NCBI RefSeq assembly: GCF_030127105.1
Contig: NZ_CP126161.1
Coordinates: forward strand, 2,914,001 to 2,978,000
Source: Haloarcula pelagica
GTDB taxonomy: Archaea > Halobacteriota > Halobacteria > Halobacteriales > Haloarculaceae
Direction of reading: 5' to 3'
Length of the DNA: 64,000 nt
A program made the position numbers and the translations under genes. The notes under the pieces were generated by a model that worked only from the letters and a program-made list of their open reading frames with translations, made no database searches and was not told the origin of the DNA. Each line of letters opens with the position of its first letter. Positions within the stretch are counted from its first letter, which is position 1. This document shows, one piece after another, positions 24,921 through 33,877 of this stretch.

Positions 24921-25103
24921 ATGACAGACGACGCTGGCTCGTGGGTCCACTGGCCGACGATGACGAAGGCGCTCGCACTCGGTGTCGGCGCCGGACTCGT
25001 CGTCGCCGTCGCGATCGGTGATCTCTACTTCGGCCTCCTGCTCGGGCTGGTCAACGGCATCGCCTTCGGCGTCGGGCTCTCGCGGACGCGAGATGCGGAC
25101 TGA
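24921..25103 (+). CDS. Small two-span membrane protein
   Basis: A 60-residue protein, MTDDAGSWVHWPTMTKALALG onward, with two hydrophobic segments (ALALGVGAGLVVAVAI and FGLLLGLVNGIAFGVGL) linked by a short GDLY turn and a charged C-terminus (SRTRDAD). A TATA-like CGTTTAGCC lies about 27 nt before the ATG, supporting a leaderless transcript. The segments are glycine-rich, which suggests tight helix packing. The function is unknown. It sits between the M48 protease and the photolyase genes. Confidence 0.65.
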   Translation: MTDDAGSWVHWPTMTKALALGVGAGLVVAVAIGDLYFGLLLGLVNGIAFGVGLSRTRDAD

Positions 25104-25163
25104 GACGCTGGGTCCCGAGCGAGTGCCCGACCGGTTTTGTCCCTGGCGCGCTAACGACACCTC

Positions 25164-26684
25164 GTGACGACCATCCTCGTCTGGCACCGCAGCGACCTCC
25201 GGACGGCCGACAACCCGGCGCTGGCGGACGCACGCGAGGAGGGGGACCGCGTCGCGCCGGCGTTCGTCGTCGATCCGCGCTACTACGGCGCCGACGGGCT
25301 GGCCTGTGACGCCCGGCTCCAGTTCCTCCAGGACTGCCTGGCGAACCTCCGCGAGCAGTACCGGGACTTAGGGAGCGATCTGGCGGTGCTAGACGGGGAT
25401 CCGCGCCGGCGGCTCCGAGACCTGCTGGACTCGGGGACCGTCGACGCGGTCTACTACAACCGCCACCCGACGGCACGCCACGGGAAGCGGGTCGCCGACG
25501 CGGTGCGGTCCTGGCCGGAGACGACCGCTGTCGCCGCCGACGGCCTGCGGTACGCCGACCGCCGTCACGACGACGGGACCGTCGCGGTGGAGACGCGCGA
25601 CGGCTGGGACGATCACTGCGAGAGTTACTTCGAGGGCGACCCCGCACCCCGGCCCGACACGCTGGGGGTCAACCCCGTCGACAGCGACCTGTCGCTCGAC
25701 GACATGGCCGATCGCTTCGGGAACCCCGAAAAGCGGGACCGACCGCGCGGCGGGACCGTCGCGGCCAACGCACGTCTGGAGGCGTTCTGTGACCGGCTCG
25801 CGGAGTACCCGTCCGTGGTCTCCCCGCCGGCGGCCGCACAGCATCGCTCCTCGCGGCTGTCGGCGGATCTGGCATTCGGGACGCTCTCGCCGCGACAGGT
25901 CTACCAGCGGGTTCGACAGTGTCCGGACGGCCGCGGCCGGTCGATGTACGTCTCGCGGCTCTACTGGAACCGGCATTACCACCAGAAGCTCGCCGACTGG
26001 CCGGGCTGGACGGAGCGGGCGGTGAACCCGGTCTTCTGGGGCCTGTTCCGCGACGAGCACGACCCCGAACTCGACCAGGCCTGGCAGACCGGACAGACCG
26101 GGTTCCCGATGGTCGACGCGGCGATGCGGGCGCTGACCGAGACGGGCTACATCAACTTCCGGATGCGGGCGATGGTGGCGACGGTGTACGTCTACGTGCT
26201 CAAGCAGTGGTGGAAACGCGGCGCCGACTTCATGTACGCCCACCTGCTCGACGCCGACGCGGCGATCAACTACACGCAGTGGCAGTCCCAGTGTAACCTC
26301 ACCGGCGTCCACCCGGTGCGGGTGTACGACCCCGCGAAGCAACAACGAGAGTACGACCCCGACGGCGCGTTCGTCCGGGAGTACGTCCCGGAACTGGCCC
26401 CGCTGCCCGACCAGCACCTCGCCGAGCCGGCGGAGACACCGGTCCACGTCCAGCGCGAGTGTGGCGTCGACATCGGCGCGGACTACCCGTACCCCGTCGT
26501 CGACTACGCTCACGAAGCCGAGCGTGCCCGTGAGATCTACGCCGACCTGGCAGATCGGGCACGGGAGGCGCTCTCGGACCCGCGGGTCGAGCGGCGCTGT
26601 TCGTTCTCGAACCGCGGGCGGGGCCGGACCGACGACGGCGGTGGCGACGACACGCAGGGTCAGGCCACGCTCAGTGACTTCTGA
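25164..26684 (+). CDS. Cryptochrome/DNA photolyase family protein
   Basis: A 506-residue flavoprotein beginning TTILVWHRSDLRTADNPAL at GTG 25164 (a promoter-like TTTTG is 27 nt upstream). The N-terminal alpha/beta antenna domain is followed by an FAD-binding helical domain containing SRLYWNRHYHQKL, MVDAAMRALTETGYINFRMRAMVA and DADAAINYTQWQSQCNLTG, in which the Trp residues and the flavin-contact asparagines are present. It likely repairs cyclobutane pyrimidine dimers with blue light, as needed in bright brines, though some family members are photoreceptors. Its last 14 bases overlap the convergent glycosyltransferase gene. Confidence 0.9.
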   Translation: MTTILVWHRSDLRTADNPALADAREEGDRVAPAFVVDPRYYGADGLACDARLQFLQDCLANLREQYRDLGSDLAVLDGDPRRRLRDLLDSGTVDAVYYNRHPTARHGKRVADAVRSWPETTAVAADGLRYADRRHDDGTVAVETRDGWDDHCESYFEGDPAPRPDTLGVNPVDSDLSLDDMADRFGNPEKRDRPRGGTVAANARLEAFCDRLAEYPSVVSPPAAAQHRSSRLSADLAFGTLSPRQVYQRVRQCPDGRGRSMYVSRLYWNRHYHQKLADWPGWTERAVNPVFWGLFRDEHDPELDQAWQTGQTGFPMVDAAMRALTETGYINFRMRAMVATVYVYVLKQWWKRGADFMYAHLLDADAAINYTQWQSQCNLTGVHPVRVYDPAKQQREYDPDGAFVREYVPELAPLPDQHLAEPAETPVHVQRECGVDIGADYPYPVVDYAHEAERAREIYADLADRAREALSDPRVERRCSFSNRGRGRTDDGGGDDTQGQATLSDF

Positions 26685-27798
26685 CGTTGCGTTTCGGCGC
26701 GAGCACTCGGTCGTACACCGACGCGAGCCGGTCGATCGCGTGGTCGACGCCGACCTGCTCCCGACGGGCCAGACAGGTCTCGCGGAGCCGCTCGGACTCC
26801 CGGAGGGTCCGCTCGATGGCCTGCCGGAGGCCAGCGATGTCGCCCTCCTCGTAAGTGTAGCCCGTCTCGCCGTCCTCGATGGTGTCACTGAGTGCGCCCG
26901 CGTCGACGCCGGCGACGGGCGTCCCACAGCAGTTGGCCTCCAGGGCGACCAGACCCTGTGTCTCGACCGGGCTGGGGAACGCGAACACGTCGAGCGCGCT
27001 GTACAGCGCCGGCAGTTCCTCACGGTCCAGAAAGCCCAGAAAGCGCACGTCGGCGCCGCTGTCGGTGGCTGTCGCCTCTAGGTCCTCGCGGGCAGGGCCG
27101 TCGCCGCCGAAGACGACGGTCACGTCCAGCCCCTCGCAGGCGGCGACGATGTCGTCGAGACACTTCTCGTAGCCGTGCCGGCCCGTATATCCAACGAGCG
27201 GCCCGTCGGGCAGGTCGTAGCGCTCGCGGAACGCGGCGCGGTCTTTCGGCGCGAAGAAGTCGGTGTCGACGCCGTTGGAGATAACAGCGACCTCGACATC
27301 GACGCCCAGGTCGCGGATGTAGTCGGCGGTCCGGTCGCTGGGCGCGACCACCACGTCGGCGCGGTCCAGATACCACCGCTCGTAGCTCTCGGCCGACGAG
27401 CGGACCGCGGACTCGACGGCCCGGTTGAACGAGACGTACTCGGCGTACTCGGCGGTCGGCGTGTGATAGGAAGCCACGAGGGGCACGTCGAGTTTCCGGG
27501 CGAGGCGCTGGCCGGCCATCCCCAGGCTAAACGGGGTGTGGGCGTGGACGAGATCGGCGCTCCGGACTGCGCCGGGGATCTGTGGCATCCCCAGGCGATA
27601 CCCCTCGTAGAACGGGAACGGGAGGCTCCGAACGGGGTGTTCGCTCGCCGCGGGGTCGTGTGCACTGCGCGGGTAGACCACGTCCATGCGACCGTCACGG
27701 GCCTGCCAGTAGTCCCGCCAGGTCTTGACGGTGTAGGTGACTCCGTTGACCGTCGGGAGGTAGGTGTCCGTGAACGTCGCGACGTGTGGCAGTGCCAT
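26671..27798 (-). CDS. Glycosyltransferase family 4
   Basis: A 375-residue GT-B glycosyltransferase. N-terminal domain: MALPHVATFTDTYLPTVNGVTYTVKTW, with the acceptor-binding GVTYTVK loop and HAHTPFSLGMAG. C-terminal domain: VGYTGRHGYEKCLDD and the donor-binding PSPVETQGLVALEANCCGTPVAG (E-x7-E). Close in layout to lipid or mannosyl/glucosyl transferases such as archaeal MGD-type synthases; the donor and acceptor are unknown. The ATG at 27798 gives a leaderless-size gap to the divergent MFS gene at 27890. It ends inside the photolyase gene (14-nt overlap). Confidence 0.9.
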   Translation of the reverse strand: MALPHVATFTDTYLPTVNGVTYTVKTWRDYWQARDGRMDVVYPRSAHDPAASEHPVRSLPFPFYEGYRLGMPQIPGAVRSADLVHAHTPFSLGMAGQRLARKLDVPLVASYHTPTAEYAEYVSFNRAVESAVRSSAESYERWYLDRADVVVAPSDRTADYIRDLGVDVEVAVISNGVDTDFFAPKDRAAFRERYDLPDGPLVGYTGRHGYEKCLDDIVAACEGLDVTVVFGGDGPAREDLEATATDSGADVRFLGFLDREELPALYSALDVFAFPSPVETQGLVALEANCCGTPVAGVDAGALSDTIEDGETGYTYEEGDIAGLRQAIERTLRESERLRETCLARREQVGVDHAIDRLASVYDRVLAPKRNVRSH

Positions 27799-27889
27799 CG
27801 CAGCGGCGTAACACGACCAGCGGTTAAATCGTTGCCATCCGCGACCGTCGAGCCAAACCGTTTTGGGGCCGGTGGCGGATAGGACAGCA

Positions 27890-29212
27890 ATGGCTTCGGA
27901 TCGCTGGCTGTACGCGTGGGCGCTGGCCTCGGTGGCGCTGGGCGCGGCCTCGTTGCTCGTCCCGCTGTACTTCGTGAGTATCGGCGGCGGGACGCTGATG
28001 CTCGGCGTCCTGGCCGGTGTCGCGGCCGCCGCGGGCGCGCCCGGCGCACTCGTCTTCGGTCGCGTCGCCGACCGGACCGGGAAACGCCGCGCGCTCGTGT
28101 TGGCCGCGCTCGGGATGGCCGTCGTCGGCATCGCCGGCGTCTCGCTGACCGAGTCCGAGTGGCTCGTCGTCGCGGGTAACGGACTGCTGTGGTTCGCAGC
28201 GGGGGCCGTCGCCCCCGTGTTGACACTGCTTGTCACGGTCGGCCACCTCGAACGCGAGTGGCCCGGTCGGTTCGCCGCGCTGAACCGCTACCAGGGCTGG
28301 GGTTGGGCCGGCGGACTCGTCCTCGGGCTGGTCTGGACGACGGCGCTGTCGGGACCGCTCGGGGCACAGACCGCCCAGCGGACGCTCCTGTGGGTCTGTG
28401 CGGGGACGGCCGGCCTCGCCGCCCTGCTGGCCGGTGGCTGGCTCCCGGCCGACCCCGGAGACGCCGAGCGACCGCGGCCGAGCAGGGTCGCCCGTGCCGT
28501 CGCACGCGCCCGCCGGCTTCCGGTCAGGTCCGCGACGTTCCCGGTCGGGCCGGGGCGGCTCTACTGGCTCACCCGTCGGACACGCCCCCGTGACCTCCGT
28601 TCGCGGCTGACGCCCGCGCTGTCGCTGTACTTCGTCGCGGTCGTCGCAATTTTCGTCGGGTTCGGGATCTTCTGGGGGCCGCTCCCGCTGTATCTCTCGC
28701 GGACCCTCTCGTACGACTCGGGGACGGTCTTCGCGCTGTATCTGGTCTCCAGTGTCGGATCGGCGGTGTGTTACGGCGGTGCCGGCCGACTCGCCGAACG
28801 GTACGACGCCAGCGTGCTCCAGGCGGCTGGCCTCCTCTCCCGGGCGGTGTTGCATCCGGCCGTCGCAGTCGTCGGCTTCTCGGTGTCGGCGGCGACGCTG
28901 TCGCTCGTGACCAACGGCGTCGTGTTCGTGTTCATCGGCGTCGCCTGGGCCGTCATCGCGGTCACCGCGGCCAGCATCGTCACGCGCCTGGCGCCGCCGT
29001 CGATCCGGGGTGTCGCGCTCGGGCTCTACACCGCCGTCTCCGGGCTGGCTAACGGTGCTGGCTCCGTCCTCGGTGGGTGGCTCGGCGGACAGGGGTTCCT
29101 GCTCGCGTTCGGCGTCGCCGGCGCCTTCGTCTTCCTCGGGGCGGTGCTGGTCACCGTCGTCTGGCGGCGCGCCCCCCAGGACAGTCCCGAGCAGTCGCCG
29201 CTTGCGGGCTGA
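27890..29212 (+). CDS. MFS transporter
   Basis: A 440-residue protein with about twelve hydrophobic segments and a long basic central loop (RPRPSRVARAVARARRL). The MFS loop-2-3 motif is present as GRVADRTGKRRALVL (G-x3-D-R-x-G-R/K). It is a secondary transporter of unknown substrate; single MFS proteins of this type in haloarchaea often export drugs or sugars. A TATA-like CGTTTT at 27859-27864 lies 27-30 nt before the ATG. Its stop codon lies one base before the convergent lipoprotein gene. Confidence 0.85.
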   Translation: MASDRWLYAWALASVALGAASLLVPLYFVSIGGGTLMLGVLAGVAAAAGAPGALVFGRVADRTGKRRALVLAALGMAVVGIAGVSLTESEWLVVAGNGLLWFAAGAVAPVLTLLVTVGHLEREWPGRFAALNRYQGWGWAGGLVLGLVWTTALSGPLGAQTAQRTLLWVCAGTAGLAALLAGGWLPADPGDAERPRPSRVARAVARARRLPVRSATFPVGPGRLYWLTRRTRPRDLRSRLTPALSLYFVAVVAIFVGFGIFWGPLPLYLSRTLSYDSGTVFALYLVSSVGSAVCYGGAGRLAERYDASVLQAAGLLSRAVLHPAVAVVGFSVSAATLSLVTNGVVFVFIGVAWAVIAVTAASIVTRLAPPSIRGVALGLYTAVSGLANGAGSVLGGWLGGQGFLLAFGVAGAFVFLGAVLVTVVWRRAPQDSPEQSPLAG

Positions 29213-29213
29213 C

Positions 29214-30167
29214 TCACGCAGTCGGCGTCGTCGGTTCGCGGAGCGAGAACGTGGTCCAGTAGATGTCGTCCCGATGCCGGACGAGGTAGGGGCCGTTTCC
29301 CTCGTCTTCCGCGGCCGCCGCCAGCGGCTGAACCGGGTCCTGCCGCCGGAACCGTTCGGCAAGTGACCGGACGGCGTCCGGTGGCTCCTCGTCCGGCGGG
29401 ACGACGAAACGGTCCTCACCGATCGCGGTCTCGACGATCTCCCGCTCGGCAGCCGAGAGCCCCTCGAACGCGAAGGCGAACCGCTCGCGGAGCCGGCGGC
29501 CGTAGGCCGACGCGGACATGACCCGCTCACCGCTGTACGCGAAGGTCTTCAGGACCGACTCGTAGGACCCGTCGACGACCCACTCGGCCTCGGCGCCGTT
29601 CGCCCACGTGATGGCGCTGTACTGCGAGCCGGGGACGAGTACCGACCGTTCGCGCTCTGTGTCGGTGTACAGGAACGTCGTTCCGATGCCCACGGGGTCG
29701 CCGTCTTCGAGGCCGTGGTCGGCGAACTGCTTGCGGTCGACCGCTGGCAGGTCCGCGAAGGCGACGGTTTCCGACGCGGACGGGGACGACTGGAGGATGT
29801 CCACCTTCACGGAGTAGGTCGTCGCCGGCGTCTCCTCGACGACGGTATGGTCCAGTTCGTAGACCCCGTCGCCGTAACTGATCCGACGGTCGGTCGGCAG
29901 CGGTGGGCGGGTCCGCTCGACGGTCGCACCGTCGTCGAGGATCCGTTCCACGAGCTTCGCTTTCCGGTCGGTCTCCTCCGCCGGGACAGAGTAGAGCACT
30001 CTATCGGGGAGGTCGCCGTCCGGGAGCGGGCGCATGTCGAGGTGGGCGGTCGGCACTTCTGCGGCGAGGTCGCCGCGGCCGAACGGCGTGACGGGTCCCG
30101 TACAGCCAGCGACTGCTACTGTCGCGGAAGCGGTGAGCACTCCCCGGAGAAACGAACGGCGGTCCAT
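29214..30167 (-). CDS. Predicted Tat lipoprotein, function unknown
   Basis: A 317-residue exported protein. Signal: MDRRSFLRGVLTASATVAVAGC with twin arginines and a lipobox (AVAGC), so it is probably lipid-modified at Cys22. The mature part is rich in acidic residues and contains PAEETDRKAKLVERILDDGATVE and the later GSQYSAITWANGAEAEW; it has no cysteine pair and no recognised domain. Located downstream of the glycosyltransferase gene on the same strand (68 nt apart), which may be co-transcribed. The function is unknown. Confidence 0.7.
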   Translation of the reverse strand: MDRRSFLRGVLTASATVAVAGCTGPVTPFGRGDLAAEVPTAHLDMRPLPDGDLPDRVLYSVPAEETDRKAKLVERILDDGATVERTRPPLPTDRRISYGDGVYELDHTVVEETPATTYSVKVDILQSSPSASETVAFADLPAVDRKQFADHGLEDGDPVGIGTTFLYTDTERERSVLVPGSQYSAITWANGAEAEWVVDGSYESVLKTFAYSGERVMSASAYGRRLRERFAFAFEGLSAAEREIVETAIGEDRFVVPPDEEPPDAVRSLAERFRRQDPVQPLAAAAEDEGNGPYLVRHRDDIYWTTFSLREPTTPTA

Positions 30168-30235
30168 ACTGACAGGGTCCGGCCCCGAAAGTAAGAATCG
30201 GCGGGTGAGTCAAACCGGGGTTTGAGCGTGGCCGG

Positions 30236-31291
30236 TCACACCAGTTCCTCGTAGGTCTCGACCAATCGGTCGGCGACCCGGTCTAACCCGTGTTCGCGGG
30301 CCGTCTCCTTCGCGTTCTCGCCCAACCGCTCGCGCAGGTCGGGGTTCTCTGCCAGCCGGTCCAGCGCCGCCCGGAACTGGGACTCGTCCTCGCAGATGAG
30401 ACAGTCGTGGCCGTCCTCGTAGTACTCCCGGAAGACGGGGATGTCCGAGAGGACGACCGCCTTCCCGCAGGCCATCGCTTCCAGAACGGCGATGCCCTGG
30501 TTCTCGGCTTTCGTCGGGAACAGGTACACGTCGCCGGCACCGAACGCCCCGCGGATGTCGTCGATCCACCCCGTGAACGTGACGTTCTCGGGCGGATCGT
30601 TGACCCACCGTTTGACCGTCTTCGAGGCCTGTGGGCCGGCGTCGTAGGGGCCGAACCACGCGAAGTCGTAGTCGGTTCGCTGGGCGAGTTCACAGAACGT
30701 CGTCAGCCCCTTGCGTTCGAAGACGTTGCCGACGGCGAAGACGACCATCCCGTCGAGGTCGTAGCGTTCGCGGTACGGCGCTCGCGTCTCCTCGAAGCCC
30801 GCCAACGCGTCGATGTCGACGCCGTTCGTGATCGGGCGGATCGGCGCGTCGACGGGGTACGACTCCAGCACGCCCCGCGTGTACTCGGAGGGACAGAGCA
30901 CCAGATCGGCCTTCGAGTAGAACCACTTGAGGTACTCCCCCAGCGCCGGTGCGACGAGGTTCGCGCCCCTGAAACTGTCCCGAAAGTCCTCGCGAGTCAC
31001 GTGGGCGTGCAGGAGCAGCGGCACGTCGTTGCGACTGGCGTGTCGGGCGACCGCCACCGATCCGGGGCCGATCATGTTGCAGTGGGCCAGCTCGTACTCA
31101 CGGAAGACCGGGTCGTCGAACGCCAGCTTTCCGCCGATGGCCCAGCCGGGGTGGCCGTCGTGCCACGGCTCGGTCACCACGTCGATGTCGGCGTCGGCCT
31201 GTGCCAGCGCCGCCCGCTGTTGGTCGACGGCGGTACCGATCCCCGACCGGTCGAGTCGGCCTTCGAGTTCGAGGTAGTTCAGGACACGCAC
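30236..31291 (-). CDS. Glycosyltransferase family 4, second copy
   Basis: A 351-residue GT-B enzyme starting at GTG 31291 (VRVLNYLELEGRLDRSGIGTAVDQQ). A TATA-like AATTTG on the minus strand at about 31315-31323 is 27 nt upstream, which decides for this start over an upstream GTG-like codon. The N-domain has the Ile-Gly-Thr nucleotide loop (SGIGTAVDQQR); the C-domain has NVFERKGLTTFCELAQ and FPTKAENQGIAVLEAMACGKAVVLSD (E-x7-E). It probably acts in glycolipid or exopolysaccharide synthesis; the sugar is unknown. Divergent from the RNase P gene at 31372. Confidence 0.88.
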   Translation of the reverse strand: MRVLNYLELEGRLDRSGIGTAVDQQRAALAQADADIDVVTEPWHDGHPGWAIGGKLAFDDPVFREYELAHCNMIGPGSVAVARHASRNDVPLLLHAHVTREDFRDSFRGANLVAPALGEYLKWFYSKADLVLCPSEYTRGVLESYPVDAPIRPITNGVDIDALAGFEETRAPYRERYDLDGMVVFAVGNVFERKGLTTFCELAQRTDYDFAWFGPYDAGPQASKTVKRWVNDPPENVTFTGWIDDIRGAFGAGDVYLFPTKAENQGIAVLEAMACGKAVVLSDIPVFREYYEDGHDCLICEDESQFRAALDRLAENPDLRERLGENAKETAREHGLDRVADRLVETYEELV

Positions 31292-31371
31292 GCTTCGGAC
31301 CTTTCCGGCCGTCACCAAATTCCTACCGACTCTCCGGAAGGCATTTTCCCGGCGCCGGTCAACCACTGACG

Positions 31372-31659
31372 ATGACAGACGAGACGGCCATCGCCCGCGA
31401 GCGGATCGATCGGCTCGCCGGCCTGGCCCGCGACGCCGTCCGCGATGGCCACCCGGATCGGGCGAGAGCGTACGTCAGGCGTGCACGGCGGGTCGCCGAA
31501 CGCCATCGGCTCCGGCTCCCCAGACAGTTCGAGCGATCGACGTGTGGCAATTGTGATGTCTTCCTGGTCCACGGCGTGAACGCGCGGTCCCGAACACAGT
31601 CCGGCCACGTGGTCGTCACCTGTGAGTGTGGCGCACAGTCGCGCTATCCGTACGATTGA
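31372..31659 (+). CDS. rnp4: RNase P protein subunit 4 (Rpp21/Rpr2)
   Basis: A 95-residue zinc protein with an N-terminal coiled pair of helices (DRLAGLARDAVRDGHPDRARAYVRRARRVAERHRLRLPRQF) and a C-terminal zinc ribbon, CGNC near residue 58 and CECG near the end. It binds RNase P RNA with Rpp29 and helps to mature tRNA 5' ends. A TATA-like CATTTTCC lies about 27 nt before the ATG. The adjacent YhbY-type protein, translated 52 nt downstream, also binds RNA, so the two form an RNA-processing pair. Confidence 0.9.
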   Translation: MTDETAIARERIDRLAGLARDAVRDGHPDRARAYVRRARRVAERHRLRLPRQFERSTCGNCDVFLVHGVNARSRTQSGHVVVTCECGAQSRYPYD

Positions 31660-31679
31660 GGTTTCTTTACGACGACTGG

Positions 31680-31687
31680 TTTTATAC
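31680..31687 (+). promoter_or_regulatory. TATA box of the YhbY-type gene
   Basis: TTTTATAC, 25-30 nt before the ATG at 31712. It is among the clearest promoters in the window and shows that this gene has its own leaderless transcript. Confidence 0.7.
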
Positions 31688-31711
31688 GTTTGTCCCCGCT
31701 ACCTGTGTCAC

Positions 31712-31960
31712 ATGTCAGACGCGAGTCGACAACAGGAGATACATGAGCTTGACGCGACACTTCGTGTGGGGAAACACGGGATCGAGTCGGTCGCCGACGA
31801 ACTCGACGAGCAGCTATCCGATCGCTCGTTCGTGAAGGTGAAGTTCCTCCGTGCCGCCCGCGGAGGGACGACCACGGAGGCGCTGGCGGCCGATCTCGCC
31901 GATCTGGTCGGCGCCGATGTCGTGCGGACCCGCGGGCACACGGCGGTGTTCGAACGATGA
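31712..31960 (+). CDS. YhbY-type CRM-domain RNA-binding protein
   Basis: An 82-residue protein with a single CRM (YhbY) fold: QEIHELDATLRVGKHGIESVADEL, with the GxxG loop G-K-H-G, then FVKVKFLRAARGGTTTEALAADLADL and a C-terminal strand VVRTRGHTAVFER. Archaeal and bacterial members associate with pre-ribosomes or 50S subunits. A strong TATA box is at 31680. The stop overlaps the start of the MscS gene by four bases (ATGA), an odd coupling between an RNA-binding protein and a channel. Confidence 0.9.
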   Translation: MSDASRQQEIHELDATLRVGKHGIESVADELDEQLSDRSFVKVKFLRAARGGTTTEALAADLADLVGADVVRTRGHTAVFER

Positions 31961-32865
31961 TACAGGCCACGCCGACGGGTGCCACCGGCAACGGTGCGAT
32001 CTCGGGCCTGCTGGACTCGGCCGGTGTCCCCTACGCCGACGCGGTCGGCGCCGCGATCACTTTCGTAGTCGCGTTCGCTGTCATCTACGTCCTGGGCCGG
32101 GCCCTGGTTCTCCCGGTCGTCGACCGGACGCTCAAGTCCCGTGACCTCGACGAACACGCGAGAAAACCGCTGAAGAAGGTCACGAGCATCCTGATCGTCT
32201 TCGTCGCGATCGCCGTGGCCTTCGGCTTTGCCGGGTACGGCAACTTCCTGCAGTCGCTCGCGACAGTCGCGGCCGCCGCGACGCTCGCCATCGGCTTTGC
32301 CATGCAGGACGTGCTCAAGAACTTCGTCGCCGGCGTGTTCATCTACACGGACAAGCCGTTCCGGATCGGCGACTGGATCGAGTGGGACGGCAACTCCGGT
32401 GTCGTCGAGGACATCAGCCTGCGCGTCTCGCGGGTCCGGACCTTCGACAACGAACTGTTGACGGTGCCAAACTCCAACCTGACCGACGGCGTCATCAAGA
32501 ACCCTGTCGCCAAGGAGCAACTGCGCCTGCAGTTCCTCTTCGGGATCGGCTACGACGACGATATCGACAAGGCGACCGAGATCATCGTCGAGGAGGCAAA
32601 GGACCACCCGGACATCCTCGACGAACCGGCCCCCTCGGTGCGACTGACGGAACTCGGTGACTCCTCGGTCGGTCTGAAGTCCCGCATCTGGATCGCCGAC
32701 CCGAGTCGCGGCGACTTCGTCAAGACCCGCAGTCAGTACGTCCAGGCGGTCAAAGAGCGCTTCGACCAGGAGGGCATCGATATCCCCTACCCGAACCGCA
32801 CGCTCGGCGGCAGCCTCGACATCGCCGGCTACCAGGCGGTCGCGGAAGCCGCGGACGACGACTAA
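31957..32865 (+). CDS. MscS-type mechanosensitive channel
   Basis: A 302-residue membrane protein with about three or four hydrophobic segments: one near ADAVGAAITFVVAFAVIYVLGRAL, one near KKVTSILIVFVAIAVAFGFAGYG and the pore helix ATLAIGFAMQDVLKNFVAGVFIY. The cytoplasmic beta/alpha-beta domain follows with IGDWIEWDGNSGVVEDISLRVSRVRTFDNE and PNSNLTDGVIKNP. It should form a heptameric tension-gated channel for osmotic downshock protection. Translation is coupled to the preceding YhbY-type gene by a four-base overlap. Confidence 0.92.
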   Translation: MIQATPTGATGNGAISGLLDSAGVPYADAVGAAITFVVAFAVIYVLGRALVLPVVDRTLKSRDLDEHARKPLKKVTSILIVFVAIAVAFGFAGYGNFLQSLATVAAAATLAIGFAMQDVLKNFVAGVFIYTDKPFRIGDWIEWDGNSGVVEDISLRVSRVRTFDNELLTVPNSNLTDGVIKNPVAKEQLRLQFLFGIGYDDDIDKATEIIVEEAKDHPDILDEPAPSVRLTELGDSSVGLKSRIWIADPSRGDFVKTRSQYVQAVKERFDQEGIDIPYPNRTLGGSLDIAGYQAVAEAADDD

Positions 32866-33045
32866 CGACCACTTTTTCCGTCGGGGGGTTCGGCGAGCGC
32901 GCTCGCCGGATGCTCGTGACAGCCCTGCCTTTCCCCGTCTTCACGGCACGGAGGCCGCGACCGGCCAGCGTGGTCGTTTCCCTGTCAGCCACTACTCGGC
33001 AGTTTCGACCACCAGCCACTTTGTCCGTGAACCTGTCCCTCGGAT

Positions 33046-33360
33046 ATGGCTCGCGAGTACGACAAACTCGTCCGTGACGACATCCCCGAGATCATCGAGG
33101 CCGACGGTGAGACGCCGGTGACCCACGTCGTCGAGGGCCATGAGCACGGCGACCGACTCGCCGAGAAGTTGCTCGAAGAAGCGACCGAGTATCGCGAGGA
33201 CGGCAGCGTCGCGGAACTGGCCGACGTTCTCGAAGTCGTCGACGCTCTCCGACGCTACCACGGGGTCTCGGAGGACGAACTGACCGAAAAACGGGAACAG
33301 AAGGCCGAGCAGCGCGGACGCTTCGAGAACGGCATCGTGCTGGAGCGGGTCGAACGGTAA
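33046..33360 (+). CDS. MazG-like / phosphoribosyl-ATP pyrophosphohydrolase-like protein
   Basis: A 104-residue helical protein, AREYDKLVRDDIPEIIEADG..EKLLEEATEYREDGSVAELADVLEVVDALRRY, with the E-x2-E ... E-x2-D arrangement of all-alpha NTP pyrophosphohydrolases. The opening KLVRDDIPEII is typical of a stand-alone house-cleaning group related to PRA-PH and MazG, predicted to hydrolyse non-canonical nucleotides. It is divergent from no gene, and a 180-bp intergenic region with a C-rich stretch separates it from the MscS gene. Confidence 0.8.
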   Translation: MAREYDKLVRDDIPEIIEADGETPVTHVVEGHEHGDRLAEKLLEEATEYREDGSVAELADVLEVVDALRRYHGVSEDELTEKREQKAEQRGRFENGIVLERVER

Positions 33361-33483
33361 CCGAACAGTTACGATGCGGTGGCCGGGAGCGAGTGCTGCG
33401 ACGACAGTCGCAGCCGAGCGACCCGGGGACGGGCAGGGCCGTCACGAGCATCCGGCGAGCGGAGCGAGCGCACCCGACGAAGT

Positions 33484-33489
33484 AAAAAA
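33484..33489 (-). terminator. T-run downstream of the 7S RNA
   Basis: Six T residues on the minus strand (plus strand AAAAAA), 21-26 nt beyond the predicted 3' end of the SRP RNA. A short T-run is the usual archaeal RNA polymerase termination signal. Confidence 0.5.
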
Positions 33490-33509
33490 TGGTACTGTAT
33501 GAATGGAAT

Positions 33510-33813
33510 GGACCCCGGAATTGCCCGGCGTTCGGCCGTGGGTAATCCCGTTTGCCTCCTCCACCCCGCGACCCCACGAGCGACGGGTGTCCGATGGTCC
33601 GCTGCTCACTTCCGTGCCTGGCGGAGTGCCATCGATCAACCACGCGAGCGCATCCCTGCAGATGCGACCGCGTGGACCGCCGTCCCCGCGGGACGAGGCT
33701 TCCACGTTGGCTCACGGGGTCCACGTCCGTCAGACCGGACGCCCCCGGGCTTCGGTCCCCGCTGATGACCATAGTGCGGGTTGTGAGGGGGGCCAAACCC
33801 CCCGACCTAGTCC
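33510..33813 (-). ncRNA. 7S RNA of the signal recognition particle
   Basis: The minus strand between the NTP-PPase gene and the membrane protein at 33878 folds like archaeal SRP RNA. Helix 8 is CCAGGCACGGAAGTGAGCAGC at 33621-33601, with the GGAA tetraloop and AGCAGC asymmetric loop that bind SRP54. The 5' domain starts GGACTAGGTCGGGGGG with a helix 3 hairpin GGGGGGTTTGGCCCCCC. The 5' GGAC (33813-33810) pairs with the 3' GTCC (33513-33510), giving 304 nt, matching the length I recall for Halobacterium 7S RNA. A TATA-like TTATG at 33837-33842 is 24-29 nt upstream. Confidence 0.88.
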
Positions 33814-33836
33814 ATCACGGAATCCGCCGGCGTCGC

Positions 33837-33842
33837 ATAAGG
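33837..33842 (-). promoter_or_regulatory. Promoter of the 7S RNA
   Basis: CTTATG on the minus strand, about 26 nt from the predicted transcription start of the SRP RNA at 33813. It supports that RNA's 5' end. Confidence 0.55.
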
Positions 33843-33877
33843 GCCTTTCGGATGCCAGACCGCGAGAGGGCGACCAG

